In this document: piece by piece, positions 26,557-34,582 of the stretch
Layout of the letters: the number at the start of each line of letters is the position of its first letter
How positions within the stretch are numbered: the first letter of the stretch is position 1
Assembly (NCBI RefSeq): GCF_002138415.1
Contig: NZ_CP015612.1
Span: 2,582,001 to 2,646,000 of the forward strand
Direction of reading: 5' to 3'
From: Stenotrophomonas maltophilia
Lineage (GTDB): Bacteria > Pseudomonadota > Gammaproteobacteria > Xanthomonadales > Xanthomonadaceae
Length of the DNA: 64,000 nucleotides
Program-made: the position numbers and the translations under genes
Notes under the pieces: model-generated
The model's input: only the letters and a program-made list of their open reading frames with translations
What the model was told of the DNA's origin: nothing
Databases searched by the model: none

Positions 26557-27746
26557 GCAGCAGGCTCGATGGCAGGCGCGGATTCATGGACACCCAGCGC
26601 GTTCAACAGGGCAGCGAACTTCGCTGCGGTTTCGGCCACCTCGGCCTCGGGCTGCGACTCGGCGACGATGCCGGCACCGGCATACAGGCGCAGCTGCGTG
26701 CCCTGCAGGCGCGCGCAACGGATCGCCACGTACCAGTCGCCGTCACCCTGCGCGTCCAACCAGCCCACGGCACCGGCGTAGAAACCGCGCGGCACCGGTT
26801 CCAGTTCGCGGATGCGCTGCAGCGCCGCCAACCGCGGCGTACCGCAGACTGCCGGCGTGGGGTGCAGCTGTGCCAGCAGTTCGGCGGCAGACGTCTGCGG
26901 ATCCTTCAGTGTGGCGTGGATGCGGGTGCCCAGATGCCACATGCTGGCGGTGGCATGCAGCACCGGCCGCGGCTGCGCATCGATGTGGCTGCAGTACGGT
27001 GCCAGGCCCTCGACGATGGCTTCGACCACGTGGCGGTGCTCGTCGTGGTCCTTGGTCGAGGCCAGCAGCGCCTGCGCGGCACGCTCGTCCTCGGCGGCAT
27101 CGGCGCTGCGCCGCGCGGAGCCCGCCAGCGGATGCGACAACAGTTCGGCGCCGCGCTTGCGCAGCAGCAGTTCCGGGGTCGCCCCCACCAGCCACGCCGG
27201 CGCCTGGCCCAGCTCCACCGGCAATGGCACCGCGTAGGTCGCTACCGAAGGATCCGCGCCCAGGCGTGCCAACAGCACGTCCGGGGACAGCGCCTGGCGG
27301 GTGCGCGCCAGCAGGCTGCGCGCCAGCACCACCTTGTGCAGGTTCTGCTCGGGCGCACGCAGGACCTGCACCGCCGCAGCAACCGCTGATGCATAGTCCT
27401 GAGGCACAGGCTCGGCCTTCAGGGCGCCGTCCAGTGGCGGTGCGGCCTGCGGCTGCAGTGCCAGCGCCGGCAGCAGGCGCTCGGGCTGGTACATCGCATC
27501 GTCGGCACGCGGTTCGAACGGCACGGCGCCAACCAGCAGGCCCGGACCGCCGCGCTGCTGGGCAAAGAACTCCGAAACGCGTTCTGCCAATGTCGCCAGC
27601 GCACCGGCCGGCAGCGCGGCGCGGCAGCCGCGTGCGTGCACATGCTGGCCGGCATGCTGCAGCAGGAACAGCGACGCGTCGTCGGTGTTCTCCTGCGGCG
27701 CTGGCGCAGCCTCCGGCCACGCGCCCTGCATCAGGGAATCGTTCAT
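26553..27746 (-). CDS. entC: Isochorismate synthase
   Basis: A 397-residue chorismate-utilising enzyme that converts chorismate to isochorismate, the committed step to DHB. Visible family features include the KVVLARSLL segment, the [11 protein letters not shown] motif, [13 protein letters not shown] with the catalytic glutamate, and the C-terminal [16 protein letters not shown] magnesium-binding motif. The ATG at 27746 is preceded by GGAG and overlaps the stop of the MFS gene by 4 bases. Published work on S. maltophilia described an EntC-dependent catecholate siderophore, which fits this locus. Confidence 0.93.
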   Translation of the reverse strand: MNDSLMQGAWPEAAPAPQENTDDASLFLLQHAGQHVHARGCRAALPAGALATLAERVSEFFAQQRGGPGLLVGAVPFEPRADDAMYQPERLLPALALQPQAAPPLDGALKAEPVPQDYASAVAAAVQVLRAPEQNLHKVVLARSLLARTRQALSPDVLLARLGADPSVATYAVPLPVELGQAPAWLVGATPELLLRKRGAELLSHPLAGSARRSADAAEDERAAQALLASTKDHDEHRHVVEAIVEGLAPYCSHIDAQPRPVLHATASMWHLGTRIHATLKDPQTSAAELLAQLHPTPAVCGTPRLAALQRIRELEPVPRGFYAGAVGWLDAQGDGDWYVAIRCARLQGTQLRLYAGAGIVAESQPEAEVAETAAKFAALLNALGVHESAPAIEPAA

Positions 27747-28939
27747 GGGGTCTCCTTCATCCGATGCGCTGCAGCCAGCGCGCACAGCAACAGCAACAGC
27801 GTGCCGACCAGCAGGTAAGGCAGGCTTGGCCCGCCGCGATACAACAGCGTGCCGAGCATCGGCCCGGCCACCATGCCCAGCCCCTGCGCGGCCGCCACGG
27901 TGCCGGCGGCGGCGCCCTGCTCGTGCGCCTCCACCGCATCGGCGGCCAGCGCCTGGAACGAGGGGAACACGAAGCCCATGCCGAACGCGGCCAGCGCGTA
28001 TGCCGCCGGCAACTGCCAGGCCTGCTGTACGCCCGCCACTGAAGCAAAGCCGATGCCGGAAATGAGGGCGCCGAGGACGATCCAGCGACGTGGATGTACC
28101 TCCAGCTTCATCACCAACGCCTGCGCCAGGATCAGGCCAACGCCAACTGCAGTGAGTGCAATGCCGGCCATGCGCGCGCCGGCAGCCGCATCCAGGCCCA
28201 GGCGATCAATCGCGAAGAAGCCCACCGTCACCTGCGCGATGGTCACCGAGACCATGGCGACGAACGCCGCCAGCTGTGGCAGGCGCAGGCGCGGGTCGAG
28301 ACGGCTCATCGGCTGGCGGCGTTGCGCGGAAGCACCCACCGCCGGCGGCGTCGCTGGCAGCCGCCAAGCCAGCAATGCGAGCGCCAGCAACGGCAGCAAC
28401 GCGGCCACGTACAGCGCCAGCGACAGGTTCGTATAGGCCAGCCAGCCTGCGGCGGCCGGACCAAGCACCATGCCCAGTGCGTTGGCGCTGCCCAGGCGGG
28501 CGAGGAACTTCGCACGCTGTCCAGTCGGTGCCTTGTCGGCGATCAGCGCAGCGGCGGTAGGAGGCACCGCCGCATAGAACAGGCCGATCAGGCCACGCGC
28601 ACCGACCAGCACCAGCACTGACACCAGCACCGGCGGCACTGCCTGCAGGGCGACGTCGATGAACACCGCCAGCGCGATGTAGACCACCGTATAGGCACTC
28701 ATCGCCAGCATCAGTACGCGCTTGCGGCCGATGCGGTCGCTGAGCTGGCCCCAGGGGCGCGCGGCCAGCATCCAGAGCACGCCTGCGGCGGTGACCGACA
28801 GGCCTGCATGCCACTCGGACAGGCCGAGCATGCGGACCACTGGGCCGATCACGGCGACGAAGGACATCATCGCCATGGTGCCGATCAGGGCAGCCAACAC
28901 CAGCGCCGGCAAGCCGGGAACGACGGGACGTGCGTGCAT
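27743..28939 (-). CDS. MFS transporter, likely siderophore exporter (EntS-like role)
   Basis: A 398-residue major-facilitator protein with about 12 transmembrane helices and the loop motif LSDRIGRKRV after helix 2. It is the first gene of the ent operon, and its stop overlaps entC (ATGA), so it is co-expressed with siderophore synthesis. By position it is the best candidate for exporting the finished siderophore, like EntS, although MFS proteins cannot be assigned a substrate from sequence. ATG 28939 is the start that leaves a normal cytoplasmic N-terminus. A Fur-box-like sequence lies about 105-130 bases upstream. Confidence 0.8.
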   Translation of the reverse strand: MHARPVVPGLPALVLAALIGTMAMMSFVAVIGPVVRMLGLSEWHAGLSVTAAGVLWMLAARPWGQLSDRIGRKRVLMLAMSAYTVVYIALAVFIDVALQAVPPVLVSVLVLVGARGLIGLFYAAVPPTAAALIADKAPTGQRAKFLARLGSANALGMVLGPAAAGWLAYTNLSLALYVAALLPLLALALLAWRLPATPPAVGASAQRRQPMSRLDPRLRLPQLAAFVAMVSVTIAQVTVGFFAIDRLGLDAAAGARMAGIALTAVGVGLILAQALVMKLEVHPRRWIVLGALISGIGFASVAGVQQAWQLPAAYALAAFGMGFVFPSFQALAADAVEAHEQGAAAGTVAAAQGLGMVAGPMLGTLLYRGGPSLPYLLVGTLLLLLCALAAAHRMKETP

Positions 28940-29043
28940 GAAACACCAGCCGTAACAGGAAAGGATTGGCCGGGCGCGTCTGCACGCCCCGCCCGGCACC
29001 CGCCCCACTCAGGACCGGACGCCACCCTCAAATGATAACGGCT

Positions 29044-29069
29044 CGTATTTGCATTTGATACCCATTCTC
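29044..29069 (-). promoter_or_regulatory. Fur-box-like site upstream of ent operon
   Basis: Read on the minus strand, GAATGGGTATCAAATGCAAA followed by TACG resembles overlapping Fur hexamers and shares TATCAAATGCRAAT with the site at 29443-29464. It is in the right place to repress the siderophore operon in iron-replete cells. Confidence 0.5.
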
Positions 29070-29078
29070 TTGAATGGG
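29061..29078. terminator. Hairpin after DUF3817 gene
   Basis: CCCATTC-TCTT-GAATGGG is a perfect 7-base stem just downstream of the DUF3817 stop and partly overlapping the Fur-like site. It may end that transcript; there is no T-run. Confidence 0.35.
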
Positions 29079-29093
29079 CATGCAACAGTGGGT

Positions 29094-29438
29094 TCAGCGC
29101 ATTGCACGCAGGCCCAGCAGGCCACGGCGCTTGAACCACCACTCCAACGGCAGCGTCACCAGCGGCGGGATCGCCGCCAGCAGCGCCAGAGCACTGGCCC
29201 ACCACGGCCAGCGCAGGCGTATCGCCGCGAACAGGGTGACCGCCACGTAGACCAGGAAGGCCACGCCGTGCAGCGGCCCAAACAGCTTGACCAGTGCCAC
29301 GTCCGCCATCGGGCCGTACTTCATCCACATGCCGATGAGCAGGCCGGCCCAGGTCACAGCCTCGATGAAAGCGACCGCAGCGAACAGGCGTCCGGTCGGG
29401 TGCATGGGGGAACGTTGGGTCACGCGGGGCTCCGGCAT
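29094..29438 (-). CDS. DUF3817 family small membrane protein
   Basis: A 114-residue integral membrane protein with three predicted helices (about 17-40, 48-75 and 80-100) and the FGPLHGVAFLVYV segment that marks the DUF3817 family. No biochemical function is established for this family. It is transcribed toward the siderophore operon but separated from it by a hairpin and its own apparent promoter region; a Fur-like sequence lies directly upstream of its start. An ATG at residue 12 is an alternative start. A role in iron-limited cells is an inference from position. Confidence 0.75.
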   Translation of the reverse strand: MPEPRVTQRSPMHPTGRLFAAVAFIEAVTWAGLLIGMWMKYGPMADVALVKLFGPLHGVAFLVYVAVTLFAAIRLRWPWWASALALLAAIPPLVTLPLEWWFKRRGLLGLRAMR

Positions 29439-29442
29439 CGGG

Positions 29443-29464
29443 ATATCAAATGCGAATGATACGC
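29443..29464 (-). promoter_or_regulatory. Fur-box-like site upstream of DUF3817 gene
   Basis: ATATCAAATGCGAATGATAC on the plus strand resembles the AAATGnGAATGAT half of xanthomonad Fur boxes. It lies within 25 bases of the DUF3817 start codon. Confidence 0.45.
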
Positions 29465-29479
29465 AGATGCACGCTTTAT

Positions 29480-29530
29480 GTAGAGTCGAGCCGTGCTCGA
29501 CTGCTTGAACGTGTCCACCAAGGTGGACAC
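29480..29530. repeat. Single SMAG unit plus adjoining palindrome
   Basis: GTAGAGTCGAGC...GCTCGACT (29480-29502) is one SMAG unit. GTGTCCACC-AA-GGTGGACAC (29511-29530) abuts the stop codon of the LLM oxidoreductase gene and may terminate it. Confidence 0.7.
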
Positions 29531-30466
29531 CTATCGGAGCATATGCGGCAGAACGTGTTCGCCGATCTCACGCAGCACTTCATTCATCGGCCGCCCGTTG
29601 TCGACCAGATTGAACATCACATGCGCCACACCCTGCGCATGCACGCGCAGCAGATAGCCACGCAGGCCATCGCGGCCGACCTTCAGGCCCAGCGGCAGCG
29701 GCTCGGCCGGCGCCCGCGGATCCGCCTGCAGATCCAGCAGCATCGACTGCACGAACGGCTTGCCTGGCCCACCACGCTGCACCAGTGCCTGCTGCCACAG
29801 GCCGATGCGTCCTTCCTGCGCGGCTTCCTCGCGGTGATAGGTGGCCCAGCCTTCAGCCTCGCGAGCGATCCACTGCAGGCTCTGCCGTGCGGTACCCACC
29901 ACCAGCATCGGAATGCGCGTTGCCGGCGCCGGCAGCACGTCGAAGCCCCCGGTCGCCTGCAGTACGGTGGACCGCTCATCGGCCTCCGGTGACAGCGCCG
30001 CGCGCAACAACGTCCAGCGCTCGCGGAAGGTCGCCGCCCTGCCCTCCAGATCCTCGCCGAATGCGGCGAACTCTTCCGGGCGGTCACCCGAACCCAGGCC
30101 CAGTACGAAGCGTCCGCCGCTGATCCGGTCCAGGCTCAAGGCCGCCTTCGCCACCTGCAACGGCTGGCGCAACGGCAGCACAATCGCTGCGCTGCCGACC
30201 ACAATGCGCTCGGTCGCAGCGGCCAGCATGCCCAGCCACAGGAACGGGTCATCCAGTGCGCTCGCTGTCGCGTCCGGGCCCTGCGGTACCATCAACGGCA
30301 CGTCGCGCGTCCACAACGCGGCAAAGCCCAGGTCATCGGCCAGCCGTGCAATGCGCCGCGCCTCGCGCGGATCGGCCAGCCCATGCGCCGCAACGGGCGT
30401 CATCAGGCCCAGGCTCAGTCCTTGTTGCGGAAACAACGAAGCGTAGGCGGGATTGAATTCACTCAT
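29531..30466 (-). CDS. LLM class (luciferase-like) oxidoreductase
   Basis: A 311-residue TIM-barrel flavin-dependent oxidoreductase of the luciferase-like family. Recognisable segments are DDLGFAALWTRDVPL, LGMLAAATERIVVGSAAIVLP, AALSLDRISGGRFVLGLGSGD and the MLVVGTARQSLQWIA strand. Such enzymes use FMN or F420 and act on very different substrates, so none can be named. It stands alone between a SMAG unit and a divergent acetyltransferase gene, with no flavin reductase adjacent. The start is the ATG 66 bases from that gene. Confidence 0.85.
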   Translation of the reverse strand: MSEFNPAYASLFPQQGLSLGLMTPVAAHGLADPREARRIARLADDLGFAALWTRDVPLMVPQGPDATASALDDPFLWLGMLAAATERIVVGSAAIVLPLRQPLQVAKAALSLDRISGGRFVLGLGSGDRPEEFAAFGEDLEGRAATFRERWTLLRAALSPEADERSTVLQATGGFDVLPAPATRIPMLVVGTARQSLQWIAREAEGWATYHREEAAQEGRIGLWQQALVQRGGPGKPFVQSMLLDLQADPRAPAEPLPLGLKVGRDGLRGYLLRVHAQGVAHVMFNLVDNGRPMNEVLREIGEHVLPHMLR

Positions 30467-30532
30467 GCCGCCAGCTTAGCGTGCAGGTACCCGGCGACGA
30501 TGACACGCCACACACCAGAGGAAGAACGCTGC

Positions 30533-30982
30533 ATGCCGAAGATCCGCCCCGCTCATGCCGATGACCTGCCTGCGATCAGTACGCTGTGCCTGGCCGCGTT
30601 CAACGAGGCAGTGGCGCCGACGCTCGGCGCTGCCGGCATTGCCACGTTCGGCAGTGTCGCTGCAGCGGATGCGTTCGCTGTGCGCCTGCAGGGTGACAAC
30701 CACATCCTGGTGGCCGAGCAGGATGCGCGCGTGGTCGGCGTGGTCGAACTGAAGGAGGGTCGGCACCTGGCGATGCTGTTCGTCGATCCCGCCTGCCAGG
30801 GCCAGGGCATCGGCCATGCGCTGTTCGAGGCGGTGCTGCCGCAGGTGCGCGAACCGGTGCTGACCGTGCGTGCCTCGCTCAACGCCGTGCCAGTCTATGA
30901 GCGCTACGGCTTCGTGCTGGACGGCGAGATCGGCGAGTTCAACGGGCTGGTGTACCAGCAGATGGTGCGGGCAGCGCCCTGA
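30533..30982 (+). CDS. GNAT family N-acetyltransferase
   Basis: A 149-residue acetyltransferase with the GNAT fold: an N-terminal RPAHADDLPAI strand-helix, the beta-4 segment HLAMLFVDPACQGQGIG forming the acetyl-CoA pyrophosphate loop (Q-x-x-G-x-G type) and the VPVYERYGFVLDG segment. The acceptor substrate cannot be deduced. ATG 30533 is chosen because it directly precedes the first conserved strand, and the frame upstream overlaps the LLM gene on the other strand. No operon partner is evident. Confidence 0.85.
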   Translation: MPKIRPAHADDLPAISTLCLAAFNEAVAPTLGAAGIATFGSVAAADAFAVRLQGDNHILVAEQDARVVGVVELKEGRHLAMLFVDPACQGQGIGHALFEAVLPQVREPVLTVRASLNAVPVYERYGFVLDGEIGEFNGLVYQQMVRAAP

Positions 30983-31121
30983 CGGCATCCGCCGGGCACG
31001 GTCCGTCGCTACCTGGCAGTGCAGTAAAGGCGTCATGCCCTCGCGCATGCCCGTCATAAGCAAACTGCATCAGCCAGCGGCCCGGTCGTTCCTACAATGG
31101 CCCATCACCCTGCCCTTCGAG

Positions 31122-32642
31122 ATGCTGCCGATGCGCGTCGCGCTTTCCGTGTTGCTGCTGGCTTCGGCGCTGAGCGCCTGCACCCCGGCCCCGGTATCCA
31201 CCGCCAAATCCGCCGAAGCACCCGCGCCGGCGCCCGCCATCGCCTGGCGCCAGGGCGATGTGGACGATGCCTTCGCCGAAGCCGCCGACAGCGGCAAGCC
31301 GGTGCTGCTGTACTGGGGCGCGGTCTGGTGCCCGCCGTGCAACCAGCTCAAGGCGGGCCTGTTCAAGGACCCGGCCTTCATCGCGCTGACCAGCAAATTC
31401 GTTCCCGTCTACCTGGATGGCGACGAGGAAGGTGCACAGGCCTGGGGCGAGCGCTTCGGAGTACGCGGCTATCCGACCCTGATCGTGCTGGACCCACAGC
31501 GCAACGAAATCACCCGCGTGGCCGGCGGCAATGACGCCGCCGAACTGACCCGCGCACTGACCGTGGCCGCAGGCCGCCGCAGTGCTGTTGCCGCCACCTT
31601 GGCCACCGCCTTGGCAACGCCGGATCGACTGGCCGCCGAAGATTGGCAGGTGCTGGGCGACTATGGCTGGGAAGTGGACGCCAACCGCCTGGCCGGCGAG
31701 CGCAGGAGCCGGGATGTACTGCGCCAGTTGTCCAAGGCCGCCCCGGACGCTGCCCTGCAGCGACGCTTCGCGCTGCTGGCGTTGGCAACGGCCGAAAAGC
31801 CCGATGCCTCGCCCACCGAAGTGCGCGAGCTGCTGCAGGCCGTGCTGGCGCAACCTGCCGAAGTCCGTCGCAACCGCGAGCTGCTGGGCTATGCAGGCGT
31901 GCAGCTGGTCAAGCAGGCCAGTGCCGGACCGGCCACCAGCAACACGCTGGGACAGCAGCTGTTGGTCGCACTGGAGCGCGCAGACGCCGAGCGCGGCGAC
32001 CGCGCCGACGACGCGTTGTCGCGTGCGCTGACCGAAGTATCGCTGGCCCGCCAGCAACAGCCGAAGGGCGCACTGCCCGCGGCTCTGGTCGAGCGAGTCA
32101 AGCAGCGCGTGGCCGCTGCCGATGCCGCCGCCACCGATGCGCATGCGCGTCAGGCCACGATCAGCAGCGCGGTGTACGCATTGCGCGAGGTAGGTGACGA
32201 CACGGGTGCCGAGGCGCTGTTGCTGGCCGAGCTGAAGCGCAGCGAGCAGCCGTACTACTACATGCCCGAACTGGCCGAACTGGCCGAGCAGCGCGGCGAT
32301 ACCGCCGGCGCGCTGGCGTGGCTGAAGCGCGCCTACGATGGTGCGCAGGGCCCGGCCACCCGCGTGCAGTGGGGCGTGCTGTACGTGGAAGGCCTGCTGA
32401 AGCTGGCGCCGGACGACGCACCGCGCATCGAGCAGGCGACCGCGTCGCTGATCGCCGAACTGGAAGCGCAGCCGTCGGGCTACCACCAGCGCACCCGCCA
32501 GCGTTTCGAGCGCCTGGCCGGGCAGTTGAAGACGTGGAGCGGCAAGCACCAGGGCGCCGAAACACTGGCGAGACTGCAGCAGCGGATGCAGCAGGCTTGC
32601 GGTGAACAAGTGGATGGTGCGTGCAAGGATTGGTTGAGTTGA
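31122..32642 (+). CDS. Thioredoxin-domain lipoprotein with long helical C-terminal region
   Basis: A 506-residue exported protein. The signal peptide ends in a lipobox (LSAC, cysteine near residue 20). A thioredoxin domain follows (about 45-150) with the redox motif WCPPC and the cis-proline YPTLIV strand. The remaining 350 residues are helical and repeat-like, resembling TPR or HEAT-type scaffolds (ALLLAELKRSEQPYYYMPEL region). It is probably an envelope thiol-disulfide protein with a binding platform; partners are unknown. ATG 31122 and ATG 31131 are both possible. A good intrinsic terminator follows. Confidence 0.8.
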   Translation: MLPMRVALSVLLLASALSACTPAPVSTAKSAEAPAPAPAIAWRQGDVDDAFAEAADSGKPVLLYWGAVWCPPCNQLKAGLFKDPAFIALTSKFVPVYLDGDEEGAQAWGERFGVRGYPTLIVLDPQRNEITRVAGGNDAAELTRALTVAAGRRSAVAATLATALATPDRLAAEDWQVLGDYGWEVDANRLAGERRSRDVLRQLSKAAPDAALQRRFALLALATAEKPDASPTEVRELLQAVLAQPAEVRRNRELLGYAGVQLVKQASAGPATSNTLGQQLLVALERADAERGDRADDALSRALTEVSLARQQQPKGALPAALVERVKQRVAAADAAATDAHARQATISSAVYALREVGDDTGAEALLLAELKRSEQPYYYMPELAELAEQRGDTAGALAWLKRAYDGAQGPATRVQWGVLYVEGLLKLAPDDAPRIEQATASLIAELEAQPSGYHQRTRQRFERLAGQLKTWSGKHQGAETLARLQQRMQQACGEQVDGACKDWLS

Positions 32643-32649
32643 GTTGATG

Positions 32650-32685
32650 AAAGCGCTGGCGGCTGGTTCGCCTGCCGGCGCTTTT
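32650..32685 (+). terminator. Intrinsic terminator of the thioredoxin lipoprotein gene
   Basis: AAAGCGC.TGGCGG pairs with CTGCCGG.CGCTTTT, giving a GC-rich stem followed by T-rich sequence directly after the stop codon. Confidence 0.75.
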
Positions 32686-32698
32686 GTTGATACGTGTG

Positions 32699-32804
32699 GG
32701 AGGGGGCGGGGGCCGCTGGCCAGGACACGCAAAAGCCCCTCCATGGTGCTCGATGGCGCCATCCTTGGCGCCAACGGTCCTGTCCAGCGGCCCCCGCCCC
32801 CTCC
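32699..32804. repeat. Long inverted repeat with 21-base G/C arms
   Basis: The arm at 32699-32719 (G-rich, ending CCGCTGG) is perfectly complementary to 32784-32804 (CCAGCGG onward). Between them lies a further perfect GGCGCC-N6-GGCGCC stem (32755-32772). The whole element would form a cruciform or a large RNA hairpin. Confidence 0.75.
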
Positions 32805-32870
32805 TGACAGTTTCCTGCGCGCGCGGGCAGCGCATCAGCGCGCCGTTGAGGGTCCGGAAAGCGGGTTCTG

Positions 32871-32933
32871 GTAGTGCCGGCCGCTGGCCGGCAACCCGAC
32901 CGTCGCTGAATGCCGGCCAGCGGCCGGCACTAC
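32871..32933. repeat. SMAG repeat pair (inverted)
   Basis: GTAGTGCCGGCC-type unit at 32871 and inverted copy ending CTAC at 32933, the same sequence family as the pairs at 15202 and 60439. Confidence 0.85.
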
Positions 32934-32961
32934 CATGCCTCCGTCTTGACCTCTTGATCTC

Positions 32962-32992
32962 TTGACCTCAACCAATGTTGAGGTGCGATAAC
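32962..32992 (+). promoter_or_regulatory. SoxR-type promoter of sodA
   Basis: A -35 TTGACC (32962) and -10 GATAAC (32987) are separated by 19 bases, and the spacer region holds CCTCAACCAATGTTGAGG (32966-32983). This has the arms and 18-base size of the SoxR box, and the long spacer is the hallmark of MerR/SoxR-activated promoters. The start codon is 48 bases downstream. Confidence 0.6.
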
Positions 32993-33040
32993 GATCTCCC
33001 CACGGCCAGCCCCCTGGCCTTCCCCACGGAGATTGCTTCG

Positions 33041-33670
33041 ATGTCGTACTCGCTCCCCCCGCTCCCCTACGCCTATGACGCCCTCGAGCCGCATTTCGAT
33101 GCGCGCACGATGGAGATCCATCACAGCAAGCACCACCAGACCTACGTCAACAACCTCAATGCCGCCATCGAGCAGGCCGGCCTTGCCGAGCAACCGGTCG
33201 AGGCGCTGATCGCCAACCTCGATGCCGTGCCCGAGGCGCAGCGCGGCGCGGTCCGCAACAACGGTGGAGGGCACGCCAACCACAGCCTGTTCTGGACCGT
33301 GCTCAGCACCAACGGCGGCGCGCCCGATGACGAGCTGGCCGCGGCCATTGACCGTGACCTCGGCGGTTTCGACGCCTTCAAGGACGCCTTCACCAAGGCT
33401 GCGCAGACCCGCTTCGGCAGTGGCTGGGCCTGGCTGACCAGCGATCGCGATGGCCACCTGCAGGTCGAAAGCAGCGCCAACCAGGACAGCCCGCTGATGG
33501 GTGCAGCGGTCGGACTGTCGGGCAATACCCCGATCCTCGCACTGGACGTCTGGGAACACGCCTACTACCTGCACTACCAGAACCGCCGCCCGGACTACAT
33601 CGGTGCGTTCTTCAACATCATCAACTGGGCCGAGGTCGGCCGGCGCTACCGCCAGGCCCGGGCCTCATGA
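33041..33670 (+). CDS. sodA: Superoxide dismutase, Mn type
   Basis: A 209-residue cytoplasmic superoxide dismutase of the Fe/Mn family. Metal ligands are readable in [19 protein letters not shown] and DVWEHAYY. The [10 protein letters not shown] segment, with the second-sphere glutamine in the position typical of Mn enzymes, and the GGGHANH glycine argue for manganese over iron. No signal peptide. Its stop overlaps the flavin reductase ATG (ATGA), so both are made from one message together with a TPR protein. The promoter carries a SoxR-type site, and a manganese import locus lies 5-9 kb away. Confidence 0.93.
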   Translation: MSYSLPPLPYAYDALEPHFDARTMEIHHSKHHQTYVNNLNAAIEQAGLAEQPVEALIANLDAVPEAQRGAVRNNGGGHANHSLFWTVLSTNGGAPDDELAAAIDRDLGGFDAFKDAFTKAAQTRFGSGWAWLTSDRDGHLQVESSANQDSPLMGAAVGLSGNTPILALDVWEHAYYLHYQNRRPDYIGAFFNIINWAEVGRRYRQARAS

Positions 33671-34242
33671 GCGGCGAGACACTGCCGTACGCCGGGCCGT
33701 GGGCGGGGGTGTTCCCCGCCCCGGCCCCGGTGCCGTCGGTCGAGATGCCGCCGCGTGCATTGCGGCGGCTGCTCGGCCATTTCCCGACCGGCGTGGCCAT
33801 CGTCTGCGCACGCGATGCGCAGGGCAAGCCCATCGGCCTGACCATCAATTCGTTCGTGCCGGTGTCATTGCAGCCGCCCCTGGTGCTGTGGAACCTGGCG
33901 TTGCACGCGCAGAGCCTGTCCACCTTCCAGCGCGCCACCCGCTTTGCGATCAGCGTGCTGGCGGCCGACCAGGAAGCGCTGGCCCGGCGCTTTGCCGATC
34001 CGCACGTACGCAACCGCTTCGACGGCCTGGCATTGCTGGATGACGATGAGGACGCCCCACCGCGCATCGCCGGTGCGGTCGCCCATCTCACCTGTACCCG
34101 CCACGCACAGTGGCCGGTGGGCGATCACCTGCTGCTGGCCGGCCGCATCATCGAAGTGCACGAGAACGGCGGCGCGCCGCTGCTGTTCCATCGCGGCCGC
34201 TTCCAGCCCGGCCCGGCCGAGCTGCTGGTGGAGGTGCGCTGA
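33667..34242 (+). CDS. Flavin reductase-like FMN-binding protein
   Basis: A 191-residue protein of the flavin reductase/DIM6-NTAB split-barrel family. The conserved core is [12 protein letters not shown] ... [21 protein letters not shown], followed by the [10 protein letters not shown] strand and a C-terminal [13 protein letters not shown] strand. Members bind FMN and act as NAD(P)H:flavin reductases, usually feeding a monooxygenase; none is adjacent here. It overlaps sodA by 4 bases and the next gene by 1 base. Free reduced flavin produces superoxide, so coupling to superoxide dismutase makes biological sense, but the true partner is unknown. Confidence 0.82.
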   Translation: MSGETLPYAGPWAGVFPAPAPVPSVEMPPRALRRLLGHFPTGVAIVCARDAQGKPIGLTINSFVPVSLQPPLVLWNLALHAQSLSTFQRATRFAISVLAADQEALARRFADPHVRNRFDGLALLDDDEDAPPRIAGAVAHLTCTRHAQWPVGDHLLLAGRIIEVHENGGAPLLFHRGRFQPGPAELLVEVR

Positions 34243-34577
34243 TGAACATCGAAGCTCTGGAATGCATGCTCGCCGCCGGCAAGGACGGCGCGCTGCTGCG
34301 CTTCGGCCTGGGCAAGGGCTGGCTGGATGCCGGCAACCCGGTGCGCGCGGCCACCCATCTGGGCCGTTGCGTGGTGCTTGATCCGCAGTACTCGGCGGCG
34401 TGGAAGCTGCTGGGCAAGGCCTGGCTGGCCAGTGGCCAGCCCCAGGCGGCGCGCGAAGCATGGCAACGCGGCCTGAGCGTGGCCGGCAGCAAGGGCGACC
34501 AGCAGGCACGCAAGGAAATGCAGGTGTTCCTGCGACGCCTGGACCGCGAGCAGGCGGACCTGGCGAAAGCGGGCTGA
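34242..34577 (+). CDS. Small TPR protein
   Basis: A 111-residue soluble protein built of about two and a half tetratricopeptide-like helix pairs (FGLGKGWLDAGNPVRAATHLGR and the following AWKLLGKAWLASGQPQAAREA) plus a charged C-terminal helix. The start shares an A with the flavin reductase stop (TGATG), so it is the third gene of the sodA operon. It converges on the desaturase gene with a five-base gap. It probably mediates protein contacts; no enzymatic motif is visible. Confidence 0.75.
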   Translation: MNIEALECMLAAGKDGALLRFGLGKGWLDAGNPVRAATHLGRCVVLDPQYSAAWKLLGKAWLASGQPQAAREAWQRGLSVAGSKGDQQARKEMQVFLRRLDREQADLAKAG

Positions 34578-34582
34578 GTCGA

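Larger units (their letters stand above)
32643..33040. other. 398-base intergenic region rich in inverted repeats
   Basis: This gap holds, in order, an intrinsic terminator, a 106-base inverted repeat, a SMAG pair and the SoxR-type promoter of sodA. I see no credible protein-coding frame in it. Confidence 0.7.
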
